Source: Dasania sp. GY-MA-18 (GTDB taxonomy: Bacteria > Pseudomonadota > Gammaproteobacteria > Pseudomonadales > Dasaniaceae). Taken from it: a stretch of 64,000 nucleotides of DNA. Of the stretch, positions 52,072-62,269 are shown in pieces; position 1 is the first letter of the stretch, and each line of letters starts with the position of its first letter. The notes beneath the pieces are model-generated. The model was not told the DNA's origin, did not search any database, and worked only from the letters and a program-made list of their open reading frames with translations. Position numbers and translations under genes: made by a program. The stretch covers positions 152,103 through 216,102 of the forward strand of contig NZ_JANHAP010000009.1 in assembly GCF_024734385.1 (NCBI RefSeq). The letters are read 5' to 3'.

Positions 52072-54333
52072 ATGAGCAGTGTCCCCCAAAAAAATGTTGC
52101 TAAACATACTTCATACTTACAGATTGAAGGTGCCTCCTGTGCGAGTTGCGTAGGAAAAATTGAAGGCGCACTCATGCAGCTGCCAGAGGTAGAGAGCGCT
52201 GCTATGAACTTAGCGCAAAGCACCGTGGCCATTACCGGTGATGCGCCTATAGCAACATTAATTAAAGCCGTTAACGCCGCCGGTTACGAGGCCAAAAGCA
52301 TAGTTGATAGTTCGGATCAGCAGCTGATGGATGATAAAGAACAAGCCGATCAACAATATTTCCAGCGCCTTAAACGCGAGATGTGGCTAGCGCTGGGTTT
52401 GGGTGTGCCACTTATGCTTTACGGCATGTTGGGCGGCGACATGATGGTGGTAACAGACTTACAGCGCGGCCTGTGGTTATTGGTGGGGCTGCTCACCTTG
52501 GCGGTAATGGTATTCGCGGGTAGGCACTTTTATGTAGGCGCATGGAAATCTTTTGCAAACCACAATGCCAATATGGATACCCTAATCGCGTTAGGCACCG
52601 GCACGGCATGGTTGTATTCCATGGTCGTAGCGTTGTTTCCTTTAGCAGTACCCGAAATGGCTAGGCATGTATATTTTGAAGCCACCGCCATGATTATAGG
52701 TTTAATTAATTTAGGCTTGGCCTTAGAGATAAAAGCCCGTGGCCGTACCTCAGAGGCCATTAAACGCTTAATCGGTTTGCAAGCCAAAACCGCACGCTTA
52801 TTGCGCAACGGTGAAGAAGTGGATATTGCCATAGAGCAGATTCAGCAAGGCGATATTTTGCGCGTGCGCCCCGGCGAAAAAATTGCCGTAGATGGCGTGG
52901 TGCAAGAAGGCAGCAGTGCGGTAGATGAATCTATGCTGACTGGCGAACCCATGCCGGTGGCAAAAAACGAAGGTGATGAACTGGCCGCCGGTACGCTTAA
53001 TAAAAGCGGCAGTTTACTTTATAAAGTGACTAGAGTAGGTAAAGAAACTGCTTTAGCGCGCATTATAGAAATGGTAAAACGCGCGCAAAACTCTAAGCCA
53101 CCTATAGGGCGTTTGGCTGATGTGATCGCGGCCTATTTTGTACCGGCCATCATGATTATTGCCGTAGTCAGCGCCTTGCTATGGTTAAACTTTGGGCCCA
53201 GCCCGCAGTTGGCGTTTGCCATAGTCTCCGCTACCACCGTGTTGATTATTGCCTGTCCCTGCGCTTTGGGTTTGGCTACCCCTATGTCAGTGATGGTGGG
53301 TGTAGGCAAGGCTGCCGAAGCCGGAGTATTAATCCGCAACGGCGCGGCTTTGCAAACGGCCTCAAAAATCACCGCCATGGTGTTAGATAAAACCGGCACC
53401 ATTACCCTGGGCCAACCTAAAGTCAGCGGAATTGTTTTGGCGCAGGCCAAAGATGAAAATGAAGTTTTGCAATTAACCGCCAGTTTAGAATCAGGCTCTG
53501 AACACCCCCTAGCCTTATCGATTTTAGCCAGCGCTAAAGAGCGCGGCTTAAGCTTGGCTAGCGTGCAAAACTTTAATGCTATAGCCGGTCATGGTGTGGC
53601 AGGGCAGGTTAATGGCCGCCACTTATTATTGGGCAATGAAAAACTAATGCGTGATAACGGCGTGGCTATAGCCGATTATATTAGCACTGCCCAAACTATG
53701 GCCCAACGCGCAGAAACCCCTATGTATTTTGCGGTAGATCAGCAGTTGGCAGCGATTATCGCCGTAGCCGACCCCATTAAAGAAGAGGCTATTGCCGCCA
53801 TACAACGCCTGCAAAAAAATGGCCTGCGTATAGTGATGCTAACCGGCGACAATCGCGCGACTGCCGCAGCGGTTGCTAAAAAAGTAGGCATTAGCGAATA
53901 CTTTGCCGAAGTTTTACCCCAGCAAAAATCCGCTAAAGTGGCCGAGTTGCAAGCTCAGGGTGAAATTGTAGGCATGACCGGCGATGGCATTAACGATGCC
54001 CCGGCCTTGGCTTTGGCCAATGTGGGTTTTGCTATAGGCACAGGCACCGATGTGGCCATAGAAAGTGCCGATATCACCTTGATGCGCGGTTCCTTACACG
54101 GCTTGGCGGATGCCATAGCCGTGAGTAAGGCGACTTTGCGCAATATTAAACAAAACTTGTTTGGTGCATTTATTTATAACATCGCCGGTGTGCCTATCGC
54201 GGCTGGCATATTATTTCCGTTTACCGGCATGTTATTAAGCCCGGTAATAGCTGGTGCTGCCATGGCCTTTTCATCACTTACCGTGGTAACTAACGCCAAC
54301 CGCTTGCGCTTATTTAACTTGCGCCAACATTAA
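52072..54333 (+). CDS. Cu(I)-translocating P1B-type ATPase
   Basis: 753 residues. One heavy-metal-associated domain with C23-x-x-C26 in [10 protein letters not shown], then eight membrane helices. The CPC motif in [12 protein letters not shown] is near residue 395, the phosphorylation site DKTGTIT near 439, HP in SEHPLALSI, and GDGINDAP. The last helices contain [11 protein letters not shown] and MAFSSLTV, the N/Y and M-xx-S-S ligands typical of Cu(I) P1B-1 pumps. It exports cytosolic copper. It lies 9 nt after the merR gene and 12 nt before the cupredoxin gene. The name copA is used for this family too. Confidence 0.94.
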   Translation: MSSVPQKNVAKHTSYLQIEGASCASCVGKIEGALMQLPEVESAAMNLAQSTVAITGDAPIATLIKAVNAAGYEAKSIVDSSDQQLMDDKEQADQQYFQRLKREMWLALGLGVPLMLYGMLGGDMMVVTDLQRGLWLLVGLLTLAVMVFAGRHFYVGAWKSFANHNANMDTLIALGTGTAWLYSMVVALFPLAVPEMARHVYFEATAMIIGLINLGLALEIKARGRTSEAIKRLIGLQAKTARLLRNGEEVDIAIEQIQQGDILRVRPGEKIAVDGVVQEGSSAVDESMLTGEPMPVAKNEGDELAAGTLNKSGSLLYKVTRVGKETALARIIEMVKRAQNSKPPIGRLADVIAAYFVPAIMIIAVVSALLWLNFGPSPQLAFAIVSATTVLIIACPCALGLATPMSVMVGVGKAAEAGVLIRNGAALQTASKITAMVLDKTGTITLGQPKVSGIVLAQAKDENEVLQLTASLESGSEHPLALSILASAKERGLSLASVQNFNAIAGHGVAGQVNGRHLLLGNEKLMRDNGVAIADYISTAQTMAQRAETPMYFAVDQQLAAIIAVADPIKEEAIAAIQRLQKNGLRIVMLTGDNRATAAAVAKKVGISEYFAEVLPQQKSAKVAELQAQGEIVGMTGDGINDAPALALANVGFAIGTGTDVAIESADITLMRGSLHGLADAIAVSKATLRNIKQNLFGAFIYNIAGVPIAAGILFPFTGMLLSPVIAGAAMAFSSLTVVTNANRLRLFNLRQH

Positions 54334-54345
54334 GAGGACGCTGAC

Positions 54346-54702
54346 ATGCTAATGATTAACATATTGGGCCTGTTGTGCATTGCACTTATTGTGTGGTGGT
54401 TTTGGTTGTATAAACCTACTGCAGTAGTAGCCGCAGAGCAGGGGCCTTTCACCGTGCTGGTAGCAAACGGCAGCTACCAACCGGCGCGTATACAGTTGCC
54501 CGCAGGGCAGGCCACAACTCTGCGCTTTATACGCAAAGATGCCTCACCCTGCGCAAAAATGCTGGTGTTTAACGATTTAGATATCAGCGCCGAGTTGGCA
54601 CTTAATCAAACTACCGATATTAGTTTACCTGCTATGGCGCCAGGGCATTATGGCTTTAGCTGTCAAATGCAAATGTATAGGGGGGAGCTAATAGTGCAGT
54701 AA
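54346..54702 (+). CDS. Membrane-anchored cupredoxin-like protein
   Basis: 118 residues. One N-terminal membrane helix (ILGLLCIALIVWWFWLY) is followed by a plastocyanin/EfeO-like beta barrel: TVLVANGSYQPARIQLPAG, LRFIRKDASPCAKMLVF with C69, LPAMAPGHYGFSCQMQMYRG with C106 and M108/M110. These Cys and Met are the expected copper ligands of the COG4633-type family found in copper ATPase operons. It probably hands copper to or from the pump on the periplasmic face. It is the last gene of the merR operon. Confidence 0.85.
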   Translation: MLMINILGLLCIALIVWWFWLYKPTAVVAAEQGPFTVLVANGSYQPARIQLPAGQATTLRFIRKDASPCAKMLVFNDLDISAELALNQTTDISLPAMAPGHYGFSCQMQMYRGELIVQ

Positions 54703-54881
54703 GGCTGCGTAATAAGCGCACATATCCACACAAGTTATTTTTCAAAAATTTTTAAGGCGCGGTGTTTACAGATTCAGCACTGCGCCCCAATCCCCGTTAT
54801 CGATTATCGTAGCCCTTTATTGCTGATCAGCGAGTATGCATCTATATTCAATAAGTCTCACTGCCTATAAAAAGGGTCGGC

Positions 54882-55640
54882 ATGAAAAATATTGTTAGCA
54901 TTTTAGTTGCTGTTATTGCGGCAGCATACACGCCGTTAGGCTATAGCAAACAGCTATGGTCAGATTTTAGTATTAGTTATTTGCAGGGTAATGATTACCT
55001 CAACCCGTTTGCCGACTACGAGTACAGCAGTAAAGTGGTGACCTTAGAGCATGCCTCGGGCCACACTTGGGGTGGCACGTTTATGTTTATGGATAGGCTA
55101 ACCAGCGATGATGGCAGTGCTGATGAAACCTATGGTGAGATAGGCGCTACTATGAGTATGCCTAAGCTAATGGGTAAGCAGCGCAAAGATAGCTTTATTA
55201 AAGATTATTATCTAACTGCACAGCTTGAGCACCAATCTAAAGATAGAGGCTTTAATAATTACTTGTATGGCCTTGGGGTAAGCCTAACAGTACCTGCAGC
55301 CAAATATTTTAATGTCATTGTTTACCGTAGAAATCAAGATGATTTTGGTATAGGCAAAGAGGACAATAACCAGCTAACAATCACTTGGTGTTTTGATTTT
55401 GCTGAAAACTGGCGTATAGATGGCTTTTGGGATATTACCGATAGCTACGACACTATCTTTGGCGAAGCTAAAGGCGAGTCACATTTTACTCCGCAGATAA
55501 AATATAACCTAGGGCCTGCCATGGGTATGGACACCGGTCGTTTTGATGTGGGTATAGAATATACCTACTGGAAAAATAAATTTGGTGTAGATGGTGCCGA
55601 TCAAAAGTCTGTAGACATGTTAATTAAGTGGCATTTTTAA
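54882..55640 (+). CDS. Tsx-like outer-membrane channel protein
   Basis: 252 residues. After a signal peptide (ILVAVIAAAYTPLGYS) the mature part shows the nucleoside-channel (Tsx/DUF5020) pattern: LWSDFSISYLQGNDY, VTLEHASGHTWGGTFMFMDRL (read as SGHTWGGTFMFMDR), the repeated amphipathic strands and the aromatic C-terminus MLIKWHF. Tsx proteins take up nucleosides across the outer membrane. A phosphoribosyltransferase gene follows after the repeat array, on the same strand, which would suit nucleobase salvage, but they are not clearly one operon. Confidence 0.82.
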   Translation: MKNIVSILVAVIAAAYTPLGYSKQLWSDFSISYLQGNDYLNPFADYEYSSKVVTLEHASGHTWGGTFMFMDRLTSDDGSADETYGEIGATMSMPKLMGKQRKDSFIKDYYLTAQLEHQSKDRGFNNYLYGLGVSLTVPAAKYFNVIVYRRNQDDFGIGKEDNNQLTITWCFDFAENWRIDGFWDITDSYDTIFGEAKGESHFTPQIKYNLGPAMGMDTGRFDVGIEYTYWKNKFGVDGADQKSVDMLIKWHF

Positions 55641-55681
55641 ATCATTGCCAGTTGTACGAATGGCTTAAGGTAGGCAGTACC

Positions 55682-56170
55682 CGTTATTCCGGAAAGCGCA
55701 GTTCGCTTATCCGGAATCCACCGATTTTGTTGCTGGCTAGATACCGGGTCGTGGCCCAGTATGACCGTGGTTTGAATTTGACTAGTTTTAAAACACAAAC
55801 TTCACACCCGACCAACGTCATTCAGGAAAGCGCAGTTTGCTTATCCAGAATCTACCGGTTTTAGTTGCTGGCTGGATACTGGGTCGTGGCCTGGTATGAC
55901 CGTGGTTAGAATTTAACTAGTTTCAAAACACAAACTTCACACCCGACCAACGTCATTCCGGAAAGCGCAGTTTGCTTATCCGGAATCTACCGGTTTTAGT
56001 TGCTGGCTGGATACCGGGTCCTGGCCCGGTATGACTGTGGTTAGAATTTAACTAGTATAAAAACACAACCCGCACTCACGATACCCGTCATTCCGGAAAG
56101 TGCAGTTTGCTTATCCGGAATCCACCGGTTTTAGTTGCTGGCTAGATCCCAGCCTGTGAGCTCTGCTATT
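55682..56170. repeat. Four tandem ~135-bp intergenic repeats, each with two hairpins
   Basis: Units start at 55682, 55816, 55951 and 56086 (period 134-135 bp; the last is truncated at about 85 bp). Each begins with CGTCATTCCGGA, and ATTCCGGA pairs with TCCGGAAT about 16 nt on. A second dyad follows: ATACCGGG/CCCGGTAT (for example in unit 3, about 56017-56034). Differences in unit 2 of the second dyad are G-T wobble compatible. A frame of 78 codons across it (55628-55864) is not a gene. The array fills the gap between the Tsx-like gene and the phosphoribosyltransferase gene. Confidence 0.85.
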
Positions 56171-56207
56171 CTGGCTAAAAATCCCCCCAAACTTATGAGC
56201 AACCACT

Positions 56208-56783
56208 GTGCCCAACAAACACTACATCACCGCCCAGCAATTGCTGGATGATTCTTTTCAGCTAGGGCTCAACATCCTCGAGAGTGGCTACATCCCCAAT
56301 TTTATTGTTGCCATATGGCGCGGCGGTACCCCAGTAGGTATAGCCGTGCAAGAGCTGCTGGACTACTGCGGCCACCATGCCGACCATATTGCCATCCGTA
56401 CTTCGCTATATACCGGTATAGAACAGCGTGCCAGCAAGGTGGCGGTGCATGGCCTGGCCTATGTGGTAGAGCGCATGCGCGCCGATGATAAGCTACTGAT
56501 TGTTGATGATGTGCACGACACCGGCCTTAGTGTGCAGCAGGTTGTTAGTGATCTGCGCGAGCAGGGCGGCGCCAATACTCCAGAGATACGCATAGCCATG
56601 CCTTATTACAAGCCCGCTAACAACAAAACCGGTCGCGTCCCTGATTATTATTTGCACGAAACTGAGCAGTGGCTGGTGTTCCCCCATGAGTTGGTGGGGC
56701 TGAGTGCGCAAGAAGTGCTCAGCGATAAACCCGGTATTGCCACGCTGCGCAATAAGCTGCAGGCACTAACGGATCAGCCTTAA
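56208..56783 (+). CDS. Phosphoribosyltransferase (hypoxanthine/xanthine type)
   Basis: 191 residues with the PRTase fold: FIVAIWRGGTPVGIAVQELL near 32-51, and the PRPP-binding motif LLIVDDVHDTGLSVQQV near 106. The C-terminal part (PYYKPANNKTGRVPDYYLHETEQWLVFPHE, read as NNKTGRVPDYYLHETEQW) is typical of the archaeal/gamma hypoxanthine PRTase-like subgroup. It salvages a purine base using PRPP. The start is GTG at 56208, just past the repeat array. It precedes gltX on the same strand by 105 nt. Confidence 0.85.
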   Translation: MPNKHYITAQQLLDDSFQLGLNILESGYIPNFIVAIWRGGTPVGIAVQELLDYCGHHADHIAIRTSLYTGIEQRASKVAVHGLAYVVERMRADDKLLIVDDVHDTGLSVQQVVSDLREQGGANTPEIRIAMPYYKPANNKTGRVPDYYLHETEQWLVFPHELVGLSAQEVLSDKPGIATLRNKLQALTDQP

Positions 56784-56888
56784 AGCACTTTTTGCTGCTT
56801 TAATAGCCGTTTAAGCCTAGTTTTTTACTGTGCATGGGCGGCTATTCCACTATAATTCGCCCCTTTATTGACTAGCTTTGGAAGACTC

Positions 56889-58382
56889 ATGACCGCTGTT
56901 CGTACTCGTATTGCGCCTTCGCCTACCGGCGACCCACACGTAGGCACTGCCTATGTTGCCCTGTTTAATCTTTGCTTTGCCAAAAAACTAGGCGGCAAAT
57001 TTATACTACGCATAGAAGATACCGACCAAACGCGCTCTACCAGTGAATCTGAGCAAGCTATATTCGACTCATTGCGTTGGATGGGCATAGAGTGGGATGA
57101 AGGCCCAGACGTAGGCGGCGAATACGGCCCTTACCGCCAAAGCGAGCGCCGCGATATTTACGGCCAATATGCCCAAGAGCTAATCGACAAAGGCCACGCC
57201 TTTCGCTGCTACCGCACGCCCGAAGAGTTAGACGAATTACGCGCAGGCTTAAAAGAGCAGGGCATTAACCGCGCCTTAAAACCCTGCGACCTAGCGTTGC
57301 CTGCCAGTGAAGTGGCTGCCCGTGAGGCCGCTAACGCCCCCTATGTAGTGCGCATGAAAGTGCCGGAAGAGGGCCGGGTAGAAGTTAAAGACATGCTGCG
57401 CGGCACCATGGAGCTGGACTGGGCCTTAGTAGATGCGCAAATTTTGCTCAAGTCCGATGGTATGCCCACCTACCACTTAGCCAATGTGGTGGATGATCAC
57501 CTGATGAAAATTACCCACGTACTGCGTGGTGAAGAGTGGATCAACTCCGCCCCCAAACACCAGTTATTATACGAATACTTTGGTTGGGACATGCCCGAGT
57601 TGTGTCACTTACCGCTATTGCGCAACCCTGATAAATCCAAGCTCAGCAAGCGTAAAAACCCCACCAGCATTTTGTATTACCAGCGCATGGGTTATTTACC
57701 CGAAGCCTTATTAAACTACCTGGGCCGTATGGGCTGGTCTATGCCTGACGAGAGCGAAAAGTTCAGCTTAGCGCAAATGTTAGAGCACTTTGATATACAG
57801 CGCGTGAGCTTAGGCGGGCCTATTTTTGACATCGCCAAACTCAGCTGGCTAAACGGCCTGTGGATACGTGAAGACTTAAACGTAGAGCAGTTAGCGCAGC
57901 GCTTGCAGCAGTGGGCGTTTAATAAAGATTACTTAATGCAGATTTTACCTCTGGCGCAGCAGCGCATGGATACCCTTAGTGATTTTGCACCGCTGGCGGC
58001 GTTTTTTGCCTCGGGGCAATTGGCAATTAAGGAGCAAGACTTTGCTGATTGTAAATTACAAGGTGACGAGCTAACCCAAGCCTTGCAGTTTAGCCTGTGG
58101 TCGCTAGAGGCATTGCGCGATTGGCAGCGCGATAACATCTTTGCCACCATGAAAGCCTTGGCCGACAGCATGGGCATTAAGGTTAAAGACTTTTTTGCGC
58201 CACTGTTTATTGCTATATCAGGCAGCACAGCCTCGGTTTCGGTGATAGATGCTATGGCAATATTAGGCCCCGATATGTCACGGGCTCGTATACGGTACGC
58301 GCTTAACACCGTGGCAGGGGAGCTAGGTAAGAAAAAACTGAAAAAGTTGGAAAAGGCCTATAATGCCATTAGCCAAGGCTAA
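56889..58382 (+). CDS. gltX: Glutamyl-tRNA synthetase
   Basis: 497 residues. Class I signature [20 protein letters not shown] with the HIGH-like PHVG at 16-19; KLSKRKNP near 251 is the KMSKS-like loop. The segment RFDDTNP-equivalent [10 protein letters not shown] is present. Length and motifs match discriminating GluRS. The start chosen is ATG 56889 with GGAAG upstream; a TTG seven codons earlier opens the frame. The C-terminal anticodon-binding domain is complete. Confidence 0.95.
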   Translation: MTAVRTRIAPSPTGDPHVGTAYVALFNLCFAKKLGGKFILRIEDTDQTRSTSESEQAIFDSLRWMGIEWDEGPDVGGEYGPYRQSERRDIYGQYAQELIDKGHAFRCYRTPEELDELRAGLKEQGINRALKPCDLALPASEVAAREAANAPYVVRMKVPEEGRVEVKDMLRGTMELDWALVDAQILLKSDGMPTYHLANVVDDHLMKITHVLRGEEWINSAPKHQLLYEYFGWDMPELCHLPLLRNPDKSKLSKRKNPTSILYYQRMGYLPEALLNYLGRMGWSMPDESEKFSLAQMLEHFDIQRVSLGGPIFDIAKLSWLNGLWIREDLNVEQLAQRLQQWAFNKDYLMQILPLAQQRMDTLSDFAPLAAFFASGQLAIKEQDFADCKLQGDELTQALQFSLWSLEALRDWQRDNIFATMKALADSMGIKVKDFFAPLFIAISGSTASVSVIDAMAILGPDMSRARIRYALNTVAGELGKKKLKKLEKAYNAISQG

Positions 58383-58489
58383 TGCTGTAAAAATAGGCAT
58401 ATTCGGTTGATTCGGCTAAACTTAGCGGCAAAATAATAGGGTAGCGGCGCAGGGCCTTACCCATAAAACTGTTTCAACACATAACAAAA

Positions 58490-60358
58490 ATGGAAGATGA
58501 GACAGCATCAATGATGGGGCGCATTGCGTTGAGCAAAAATACCGACACACTGTTAACTAAGCAAACAGCTTTACCAAAATTTGTAAGCAAGCGGCTGCCT
58601 ATGGCGCTGCTAGTAAGTGCATTAGGCTCGCAGGCTGCAGCCTTGGGCTTGGGGGAGTTAAGTTATAGCTCCTATCTAGGGCAGCCCCTAGATGCGCGCA
58701 TAACCTTAATTAGCCCAGAAAAAGACTACGATACCAACGAATTAAAAGTACGCCAGCTCAGTGCTGAGCAAGCCGCCACTATGGGGGTAGAACTGCTTAG
58801 CTATTTTCAGCGCTTTGAAATAGAGCCAGTACTTAACAACGGCCAGCTGTATATTAAGCTGCACTCCGAAGACCCAGTAACCGAGCCCTTTATCAACTTT
58901 TTTATAGAGCTCAAATGGCCGCAAGGTAAGGTCTACAGGGAATATACCCTGCTGCTAGACCCACCCGCCGTAGCGCCAGCGCAGCTAGAGCAAGCTAGCC
59001 CGCAAGCACAACAACGCCCACAAGCGGCTACGCGCGCCAAAGTTAATCCTCGCCCGGCAGCTGCTACGCGCCCAGCGATGAGCTTATCGCAAGACCAATA
59101 CCGGGTGCGCAGCGGCGATAGCCTATCGCGTATCGCGCAGCGCTTAAGCCAGGGCAGCCAATACCATTACAGCGATATCATGAACTGGTTACTAGCCAAT
59201 AACCCGCAGGCGTTTATTAAAGGTGACCCTAATCGCCTAAAAGCCGCAGTGGTGCTTAATTTACCCAACGAGGCCAACTGGTCCACGGTAGCTAAGCCCG
59301 CCCCTAAAACGCTGGCAGAGCCAGCCAAGCCTGCGCAAAGCCCCGTGCGTAAACTGACTCCCTTGCCGGCAACTAAGCAGCAAGCGGTAAGTGTGGCGCA
59401 ACAGCAGCCGCAAGCCGCTGAGCAAAATCTGAGCAGCGAGCCCCGTTTAAGCCTGCAAACCACCGCCACAACGGGGCAAGCAGAGACGGTAAATGACGTG
59501 GCGTTGCTTAACGAAGAGCAGCTGCGTGAGCGCATACGCCGCAGCAAAGAGCAAAACGACCAGCTGCAGCGCGAAAACAAGGCCATAGAGGCACGCTTAA
59601 AGCGTCTAGAGGGCTCTGACTATATAAAATCCCTAGAGCGCCTAGTGCAATTGCGCGAGCAAGAGTTGGCTGAGCTACGTGCCCTAAATCAAAATCAAGA
59701 GCTTCTTAAAAGCACCGCTATGGCAACGGCCAACCAAGCTGCTAGCGGCAACAAAGCCGCCCTTAATATTGACTCTAAGCTAAACCAAAATAAGCCTGCT
59801 GATACAGCAAATAGCGAGCCCGCAGCTGGCCCTAGCCGCTTGTGGTTATGGTTGCTACTACTAGCGGGGGTGGCGGGTAGTGTGTATTTTTTCATCACCT
59901 CGCGCCGCAAACAGCCCGAGTTGAATACAGAAACACCCGAGTTTGACGAAGGCGTAGAGCTGGCCCGCTTGGACGAGGCCCTGGCCAGCCAAGACCAATC
60001 CATAGGCTACGAAAGCGAGCAGGGCGATATTAACTTTAGCTCCCTATTTGACGAGTCTGGCCAGCCCACCGGTGGTGAGCATATAGGCAAATGGCGACCC
60101 GACCCCGAGCTCAGCAAAAAAATACAAGCTAAAACACAAAGCTATGTACCCGAATCGCCCAAGGGCTTTCACGTGGTGCATCATCACGAGCACGACAATG
60201 TCGACGACCTCATCTCCGATGCCTTAGCCTACTGTGCCCAAGGCTATTACGATAAGGCCGAGTCTATGCTAATGGCAGAAGAGGCCACCCGTGGTGCCGA
60301 GTCGCGCATTAGTACCGCTTTAGATTATGTGCGCAATTTAAAACAACAATCTGAATAA
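58490..60358 (+). CDS. fimV: FimV-like (HubP family) peptidoglycan-binding membrane protein, short form
   Basis: 622 residues. A signal region (LPMALLVSALGSQAAAL) leads into the FimV N-terminal domain (LGLGELSYSSYLGQPLDARI, the conserved start). A LysM domain occurs at ~200-265 (YRVRSGDSLSRIAQRL). A coiled coil follows near 340-405 (LRERIRRSKEQNDQLQRENKA), then one membrane helix (LWLWLLLLAGVAGSVYF) near 450, and the FimV C-terminal TPR-like motif (DDLISDALAYCAQGYYDKAE) near 575. FimV/HubP organises polar pili and chemoreceptors. Many FimV are 900+ residues; this one lacks much of the acidic repeat region. A later ATG at 58511 is a possible start. Confidence 0.85.
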   Translation: MEDETASMMGRIALSKNTDTLLTKQTALPKFVSKRLPMALLVSALGSQAAALGLGELSYSSYLGQPLDARITLISPEKDYDTNELKVRQLSAEQAATMGVELLSYFQRFEIEPVLNNGQLYIKLHSEDPVTEPFINFFIELKWPQGKVYREYTLLLDPPAVAPAQLEQASPQAQQRPQAATRAKVNPRPAAATRPAMSLSQDQYRVRSGDSLSRIAQRLSQGSQYHYSDIMNWLLANNPQAFIKGDPNRLKAAVVLNLPNEANWSTVAKPAPKTLAEPAKPAQSPVRKLTPLPATKQQAVSVAQQQPQAAEQNLSSEPRLSLQTTATTGQAETVNDVALLNEEQLRERIRRSKEQNDQLQRENKAIEARLKRLEGSDYIKSLERLVQLREQELAELRALNQNQELLKSTAMATANQAASGNKAALNIDSKLNQNKPADTANSEPAAGPSRLWLWLLLLAGVAGSVYFFITSRRKQPELNTETPEFDEGVELARLDEALASQDQSIGYESEQGDINFSSLFDESGQPTGGEHIGKWRPDPELSKKIQAKTQSYVPESPKGFHVVHHHEHDNVDDLISDALAYCAQGYYDKAESMLMAEEATRGAESRISTALDYVRNLKQQSE

Positions 60359-60383
60359 ATTATAAATTTCTTCATGTTTATAG

Positions 60384-60412
60384 TTGACAAAAAAAACCGT
60401 CATCCCCATAAT
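60384..60412 (+). promoter_or_regulatory. Strong sigma-70 promoter of tRNA-Ala
   Basis: TTGACA (60384-60389), a 17-nt spacer and CATAAT (60407-60412), with a GC-rich stretch GCGCACC just after, typical of growth-regulated stable RNA promoters. The tRNA starts 13 nt past the -10. Confidence 0.85.
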
Positions 60413-60425
60413 GCGCACCTCTTTC

Positions 60426-60501
60426 GGGGCCTTAGCTCAGCTGGGAGAGCGCAACACTGGCAGTGTTGAGGTCAGCGGTTCGATCCCGCTAGGCTCCACC
60501 A
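60426..60501 (+). tRNA. tRNA-Ala (anticodon GGC)
   Basis: 76 nt with encoded CCA (60499-60501). The acceptor stem GGGGCCT (60426-60432) pairs with AGGCTCC (60491-60497), including one G-T pair. The anticodon stem CAACA/TGTTG encloses CTGGCAG, giving anticodon GGC (Ala). The T arm GGTTCGATCC is canonical. It is the classic integration target for tyrosine recombinases, and one follows directly. Confidence 0.97.
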
Positions 60502-60511
60502 AAAATTTCAG

Positions 60512-60543
60512 AACCCTCTTGTAGCCCACAGCTTCAGAGGGTT
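60512..60543 (+). terminator. Terminator of tRNA-Ala
   Basis: An 8-bp stem AACCCTCT/AGAGGGTT (60512-60519 and 60536-60543) with a 16-nt loop followed by TTTGTCGTTT. It lies between the tRNA and the integrase gene. Confidence 0.75.
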
Positions 60544-60594
60544 TTGTCGTTTCTAAAGACTAGTTTTCTTAGTGTCACACATAATGGCACACAT

Positions 60595-62223
60595 ATGACT
60601 CAGTCTAGACATCAAAAAATACCCTATACCGTACGTCGTGACGGTACTTACTACTTCAATAAACGTTTTCCTAGTGGCACACTTCGTGTTTCGTTAAGTA
60701 CGTCCAATCGTTTACAGGCGATGCATTTCGCTGGCGGTTTGGCTTCCTTTCTTTCACAACAACAGAGGTATCGAATGCGTCTCGCTGAGTTGAAGCTTCT
60801 CGCTGCAGATTGGTTGCGTTCACAACTAGATAAACATTACATACGCCGAGCACATGAATTTGCTGTGGATGATTATGAGTTACAAATGGAGTCTGAAGTT
60901 TACGGCGAGCAACGGGACTATTGGCAGCAATGTTATAAGGTTCGTGATTACCAAATGACCAAGCCTATTGCAGACATGGTAAAACAGAAGCACACAATTG
61001 AATTAGATAATACTGAGCAACTGACATTACAGCGTTTGTTAGTACAGGCCAGTGCGGAGCTTTATGAGCGTCTAGCGACCGATAGCTTCCCCAGTGTCTT
61101 AAACTCATTGAATGCAGTTGGGTCACTCGATTTAGAGGTCGAGCCTGCCCCAGTTGATGAGGGTGAGCTTGTATCTGTACTGTTTAATAAATACTCAGAT
61201 TTAAAGATGGCCACAAAGGCCTGGAAGAATACACGGACTAAAAACGCAAACCATAATGCGTTTAAGGTTTTCCTTGAGTTAGCAGGAGACCTGCCTGTTA
61301 AACGCTTTACTAAAGAAGTAGCGCGCGATGTTGCTGCTGGTTTTGCTACATACCCTAAGAACCGATTAAAGGGTGTAAATGCGGGAAAAACGCTTAAGGA
61401 GCTGCTAAAAAGTAATGTCTCAGCAATTGACCCAACAACAGCATCAGGTCACTTCGTAAAGACATCAGCTTTTTTTAAGTGGCTTAGTGAGCAAGGGTAC
61501 ATCGACGCCAATGTATTTGATGGTCTAAACCCTGTTAAAGGTATCAAAAGGAGTACTATTAGGCGTCCTTGGGAGAAGGAAGACATACCACGCCTGTTTA
61601 ACTCTAAAGAGTATTTAGAGGGTGATTTTGGCAGCGTAAAGGTCTCAAATCGAGCGGCCTACTATTGGGCCCCATTGATCGGTCTGTACACGGGGGCGAG
61701 GTTGGAAGAAATTTGCCAGTTGAAGGCGTCTGATTTACGACAGGACGAAGGTGTTCATTATTTCAACATTCAAGAGCATAGCGGTGACGAGGAGAGCAGC
61801 TTAAAAAATAGCTCTGCCTGGCGAAGAGTGCCAATCAATAGCCACTTAATCGAGCTTGGGTTGCTTGAATATGCTGCAGGTCGTGCGCCAGAGGATCGAT
61901 TGTTTGACCTTACGTACCGCAATGATCGTTGGAGTCATAATGTAAGTATATGGTTCGGCGCATACAAAGAGCGGCAAGGGTTTAAAAAGGATAATAGTAA
62001 AGTCTTTCACTCCTTCCGTAACACAATGATACGATCATTAACTTCTGCTGATATTGAAGACTCCCGTATTATGGAAATAGTGGGGCATGAGCAAGTGAGT
62101 GAGACGCGCCGTACATACGATAGAGTTTTTCCGATTACGCAAATTAACAAAGCGATACAGCAGGTTGATTGGAGGGAGGAACTGGCGTTAATTAAATCAT
62201 GGGGTGAGATTAATTATTGCTGA
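60595..62223 (+). CDS. Tyrosine recombinase / genomic-island integrase
   Basis: 542 residues from ATG 60595; the frame runs upstream to TTG 60544. The N-terminus (IPYTVRRDGTYYFNKRFP) matches the DUF6538-type head found on many island integrases, followed by a core-binding domain (near 215-330). The catalytic set is present: R in TGARLEEICQL near 368, H-xx-R in HSFRNTM near 472, H in GHEQVSETRR near 498 and nucleophile Tyr in TYDRVF near 507. It starts 94 nt after tRNA-Ala, so it probably integrated at the tRNA 3' end. The island continues to the right. Confidence 0.92.
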   Translation: MTQSRHQKIPYTVRRDGTYYFNKRFPSGTLRVSLSTSNRLQAMHFAGGLASFLSQQQRYRMRLAELKLLAADWLRSQLDKHYIRRAHEFAVDDYELQMESEVYGEQRDYWQQCYKVRDYQMTKPIADMVKQKHTIELDNTEQLTLQRLLVQASAELYERLATDSFPSVLNSLNAVGSLDLEVEPAPVDEGELVSVLFNKYSDLKMATKAWKNTRTKNANHNAFKVFLELAGDLPVKRFTKEVARDVAAGFATYPKNRLKGVNAGKTLKELLKSNVSAIDPTTASGHFVKTSAFFKWLSEQGYIDANVFDGLNPVKGIKRSTIRRPWEKEDIPRLFNSKEYLEGDFGSVKVSNRAAYYWAPLIGLYTGARLEEICQLKASDLRQDEGVHYFNIQEHSGDEESSLKNSSAWRRVPINSHLIELGLLEYAAGRAPEDRLFDLTYRNDRWSHNVSIWFGAYKERQGFKKDNSKVFHSFRNTMIRSLTSADIEDSRIMEIVGHEQVSETRRTYDRVFPITQINKAIQQVDWREELALIKSWGEINYC

Positions 62224-62269
62224 TTTGTGTTTTAATTAGTTGCTGTTAATTTAAAAGGAGTTTCAGTGA

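Noticed and set aside
55628..55864. 78-codon frame in the repeat region
   Set aside because: It lies within the 135-bp intergenic repeats, and its sequence repeats follow the DNA repeats rather than protein constraint.
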